The translations under genes were made by a program, and so were the position numbers. 64,000 nt of DNA from GCA-2862545 sp047609825 (GTDB lineage: Bacteria; Myxococcota_A; UBA796; GCA-2862545), in the NCBI GenBank assembly GCA_047609825.1, contig JBLFXJ010000002.1, forward strand, positions 7,382 to 71,381, read 5' to 3'. Under the pieces are notes generated by a model. The model had not been told where the DNA came from. It worked only from the letters and a program-made list of their open reading frames with translations, and searched no databases. This document shows positions 61,145 through 64,000 of this stretch, piece by piece. Within the stretch, counting starts at the first letter, position 1; every line of letters starts with the position of its first letter.

Positions 61145-62097
61145 GTCAGATCCCTTCGCGTGAGACCGACACCGCGGCCGAGGGTTGCCGCGACATCCAG
61201 CACCACGTCACGGCCGGAACCGCCGGGAGGCGCAGGACCGACCAACACGGGGTCGATCGTGACGCCGTCGCTGAGCCGCTGCTGGCTGAGCGCCGTGCCC
61301 TGCTCGAGCACGTCCTCCCATCGGCCCGCCCGGACAAACTCCTCCTGGGCAGGCGACAGCGCCAGGTCGGTGAGTTTGGCGATCACGCCGCGCTCGTCGT
61401 CGGTCAGGGTCGGCAGCGTGGCGCGGTTCAGGTACACCACCGGTTCGCCGCCGATCAGCTCGAAGGAGCGCATGCGCTGCAGTGTCTCGAGCGTCTCGTT
61501 GACGACCATCTCCTCCGGCAGCGCCACGAACACGACCCGGGTGGACGGCGCCACGAGGAGTTCACGCAGCTCGGCCGCCCTCCGTCGAACCGGTCCAGAC
61601 CGGAACAGCCCCATCGCGGATCGCGTGATGTCGAGCAGCGAGAACGCATGGCCCGACGCCGGCATGTCGACGATCACAGTGTCGTACTGCTCGATGTGGT
61701 GCGCGAGCGCGGACAGCTCGACCAGCTCCTGCGATCCCGGCGTGAAGTCGAGGAACCGCGACACGATCTGGTTGCCCAGGATCAGCTTCACGATCCGGCG
61801 CGATGGGACCAAGGCCTCGAGGAAGCTCTCGAGCGCGGGCTCCCACTCGATGTTGCACACATCGAGCCCGTCGCGCACCTTCTGCGGCGCATTGCGGGGC
61901 GCCTTGCCGAAGATGGCGGTCATCGACGGCCGCTGATTGTCGATCTCACACAGCAGCGTGCGCCTGCCGCGAGCCGCAGCGAGGACAGCAAGAGCAGCGG
62001 CAAAGGTCGTTTTTCCCGTTCCGCCTTTGCCCGTGACCATCACGAGGCGGCTCGAGAGCAGTCCCTCGGTCGCGCTGTCCGTTGCGTTCGCCGTCAA
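61135..62097 (-). CDS. ArsA/GET3-like ATPase (partner)
   Basis: The 320-residue protein has Walker A GKGGTGKTT (23-31), LLCEIDNQRPSM near 48-59 and VIVDMPASGHAFSLLDI near 142-158, all typical of ArsA/Get3-type SIMIBI ATPases. It is the smaller of the two tandem copies and starts 13 bases past the gyrB stop, so it is likely co-transcribed with gyrB. What cargo or client it handles is not visible from sequence. Confidence 0.82.
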   Translation of the reverse strand: MTANATDSATEGLLSSRLVMVTGKGGTGKTTFAAALAVLAAARGRRTLLCEIDNQRPSMTAIFGKAPRNAPQKVRDGLDVCNIEWEPALESFLEALVPSRRIVKLILGNQIVSRFLDFTPGSQELVELSALAHHIEQYDTVIVDMPASGHAFSLLDITRSAMGLFRSGPVRRRAAELRELLVAPSTRVVFVALPEEMVVNETLETLQRMRSFELIGGEPVVYLNRATLPTLTDDERGVIAKLTDLALSPAQEEFVRAGRWEDVLEQGTALSQQRLSDGVTIDPVLVGPAPPGGSGRDVVLDVAATLGRGVGLTRRDLTWT

Positions 62098-62110
62098 CCA
62101 GCCCCCACGA

Positions 62111-64000
62111 TCAGATGTCCAGGTTGCGCACGCTCAGCGCGTTCCGCTGGATGAACTCACGCCGAGGCTCGACGGCATCACCCATCAGAATAGTGAACAC
62201 CGTATCGGCCGCCAGCAAGTCGTCCACTTCGACACGCTGCAGGGTCCGGGACTCCGGCTCCATCGTGGTCTCCCACAACTGGTCGGGGTTCATCTCGCCG
62301 AGACCCTTGTATCGCTGCACATCCCAGCCCCGCTGAGCCAGGTCGAGAAAGGCGCGCCACAGGTCGGTCCAGGTCTTCACGTGCCGCTCGACGTTGCCCG
62401 ACTTGAGAATCGCCGGCAGCGTGAGGTGGTCGCCGAGAGACCGATACAGCTTGGTGAGCGCCTGGCGATCGCCAAGGTGGTCGACCAGGCGCAGCACGCG
62501 CTCTTCGCCGCGGACCTCGAGCCGAATCTCGATCGCCCGGGCCTCGTGGTCGGCGTTCACGCCGGTGATGCGGAGGGTGGGGTCGGCCTCGCGGAGTGCT
62601 GCCTCGAGCGTGGTGGCCGTAGCGTCGAGATCCCCGTCGAGTACACCGTCGGTGACCGCGTAGAAGCACTCGACCACGACCTCTGGGAAGCTGCGGGACA
62701 AGCGCCCCAGTCGCCGGGAATAGGGCTGAAGGTCGGCGACCAATGCGCCGAGGGTCTCGACCGTGACGGGCTCGCCCAACGTCTGGGCGTCGGCATCGCT
62801 CTCCCACACGCGGATCGCGGTCACACCGTGCTCGATGAAGAACGCGACCTGGGCGGCCTCGTCTTTCAAGTAGCGCGACGTGCGGCCCTTCTTCACCCGA
62901 TACAGAGGCGGCTGCGCGATGTACAGGTGACCGCCCTCCACCAGCTCGCGCATCTGCCGGTAGAAGAAGGTGAGCAGCAGGGTGCGGATGTGGCTGCCGT
63001 CCACATCTGCGTCCGTCATGATGATGATGCGACCATACCTGAGCTTGGCCGGATCGAAGTCCGGGCCGATGCCGCAGCCGAGGGCGCTGATGATCGTGCG
63101 CACCTCGTTGTTCGCGAGCATCTTGTCGAACCGCGCCTTCTCGACGTTCAGGATCTTGCCACGGAGCGGCAGGATCGCCTGATAGCGACGGTCACGGCCC
63201 TGCTTCGCAGATCCACCGGCCGAGTCGCCCTCGACCAGGTACAGCTCGCACTTCGACGGGTCCTTCTCCTGGCAGTCAGCGAGCTTGCCGGGCAGATCTC
63301 CGCCCTCGAGCGCGCTCTTCCGTCGGGCGAGCTCACGGGCCCTGCGCGCCGCATCACGCGCACGCGCGCTTTCGATCGCCTTGCCGATCACCACCTTGGC
63401 GACCTGCGGGTTCTCTTCAAGGAAGGCCGAGAGCTGCTCGACGACCACGCCTTCGGTAAGGCCCTTCACGTCGGAGTTCCCGAGCTTGGTCTTCGTCTGA
63501 CCCTCGAACTGCGGCTCCGGGATGCGCACCGACAGCACCGCCGTGAGGCCTTCTCGGAGGTCCTCGCCGGACAGGTTGGTGCCCTTGGTGGACCGCAGGA
63601 GGTTGTTCGCCTGCGCGTAGTTGTTGATCGTGCGGGTGAGCCCAGCCCGCAGACCGGCGACGTGGGTGCCGCCCTCGAGGGTGTTGATGTTGTTCACGAA
63701 CGAGAACACGGTCTCGTTGTACGCGCTGGTCCACTGCAGAGCGACATCGACCTCGACACCATCGCGGGAGCCTTGCACGTAGATCGGCGGCTGGTGAAGG
63801 CGCGTGCGGCCCGCCGAGAGGAACTCGACGAACGAGACGATGCCGCCTTCGTAGGCGAACTCGTCGCTGCGATCGAACCGGTCGTCGCTCAGCTCGATGG
63901 TCAGGCCACGGTTGAGGAAGGCGAGCTCGCGCATGCGGGTGGCGAGCACGTCGTACTCGAACTCCACCGTCTCGGTGAAGATCTGGGGGTCGGGCCAGAA
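62111..64000 (-). CDS. gyrB: DNA gyrase subunit B, N-terminus beyond the window
   Basis: The frame is open to the last base, so the ATPase N-terminus is outside. The visible 629 residues include FWPDPQIFTETVEFEYD at the cut end, TNLSGEDLREGLTAVLSVR, and the TOPRIM region with LVEGDSAGGSAKQGRDR, PLRGKILNVEKARFDK and TDADVDGSHIRTLLLTFFYR. An insert of about 150 residues follows the TOPRIM core, as in Gram-negative-type GyrB. YKGLGEMNPDQLWETTM and RREFIQRNALSVRNLDI end the protein. It leads a transcript with the two ArsA-like genes. Confidence 0.95.
   Translation of the reverse strand, partial: FWPDPQIFTETVEFEYDVLATRMRELAFLNRGLTIELSDDRFDRSDEFAYEGGIVSFVEFLSAGRTRLHQPPIYVQGSRDGVEVDVALQWTSAYNETVFSFVNNINTLEGGTHVAGLRAGLTRTINNYAQANNLLRSTKGTNLSGEDLREGLTAVLSVRIPEPQFEGQTKTKLGNSDVKGLTEGVVVEQLSAFLEENPQVAKVVIGKAIESARARDAARRARELARRKSALEGGDLPGKLADCQEKDPSKCELYLVEGDSAGGSAKQGRDRRYQAILPLRGKILNVEKARFDKMLANNEVRTIISALGCGIGPDFDPAKLRYGRIIIMTDADVDGSHIRTLLLTFFYRQMRELVEGGHLYIAQPPLYRVKKGRTSRYLKDEAAQVAFFIEHGVTAIRVWESDADAQTLGEPVTVETLGALVADLQPYSRRLGRLSRSFPEVVVECFYAVTDGVLDGDLDATATTLEAALREADPTLRITGVNADHEARAIEIRLEVRGEERVLRLVDHLGDRQALTKLYRSLGDHLTLPAILKSGNVERHVKTWTDLWRAFLDLAQRGWDVQRYKGLGEMNPDQLWETTMEPESRTLQRVEVDDLLAADTVFTILMGDAVEPRREFIQRNALSVRNLDI

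Overview
The window is about 70% GC, densely packed and almost entirely chromosomal core. Several features point to a myxobacterium-like member of the Myxococcota (former Deltaproteobacteria). They are a MYXO-CTERM-like C-terminus (50568-50921), MopE-type Asp-rich metal-binding motifs, a DUF4215 Cys-rich repeat, many small lipoproteins, an elongation factor G of the mitochondrial/spdEFG1 type, MJ0042-type zinc-ribbon proteins with GYF-like segments, and parS sites of the form TGTTCCACGTGGAACA. No rRNA, tRNA, CRISPR array, insertion sequence or prophage was recognised. The content (mnmG-rsmG-parB with a parS cluster, gyrB, gyrA, part of the ATP synthase) suggests an origin-proximal segment, although dnaA and oriC were not seen.

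Layout. 1-9 kb: a DUF1456 (YehS) protein, a winged-helix AlkZ-like protein with a probable frameshift, a secreted Cys-rich protein, a GltS-like symporter, ComEC, and lspA-lgt, which lies antisense to the end of the comEC frame. 9-15 kb: ETF-ubiquinone oxidoreductase, a structured gap, a VWA lipoprotein operon with ribA, and a PanE-like reductase. 15-22.4 kb: mostly envelope and lipoproteins, including a Thr-Gly-repeat MopE/beta-helix protein, a GT39-like membrane glycosyltransferase and a peptidase-MA-like protein. 22.4-27.8 kb: mnmG-rsmG-parB-udk with three parS sites upstream. 27.9-34.6 kb: RluA-type pseudouridine synthase, DUF4399 lipoprotein, rhomboid, dapD, mltG, a rhodanese lacking its Cys, and a P-loop ATPase fused to a SLOG-like domain directly behind fusA. 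34.6-47.6 kb: fusA, TetR, a GlmU acetyltransferase half, UvrD/PcrA, a run of four zinc-ribbon proteins, and oligoendopeptidase F. 47.6-64 kb: discoidin-like and OmpA/TSP3 proteins, the F0 genes atpZ-atpI-atpB-atpE, hemL, gyrA, a CapA-like protein, two ArsA-type ATPases and the C-terminal part of gyrB.

Two genome habits stand out. Many adjacent same-strand genes overlap by ATGA or GTGA, which implies translational coupling. A TAnnnT hexamer, often TACCCT, sits 18-35 bases before many start codons and is a likely -10 element with short leaders. The observation most worth following is the ATPase-SLOG fusion at 33348-34592. Next are the zinc-ribbon/GYF/TPR cluster at 41295-45749 and the parS cluster without a neighbouring parA.
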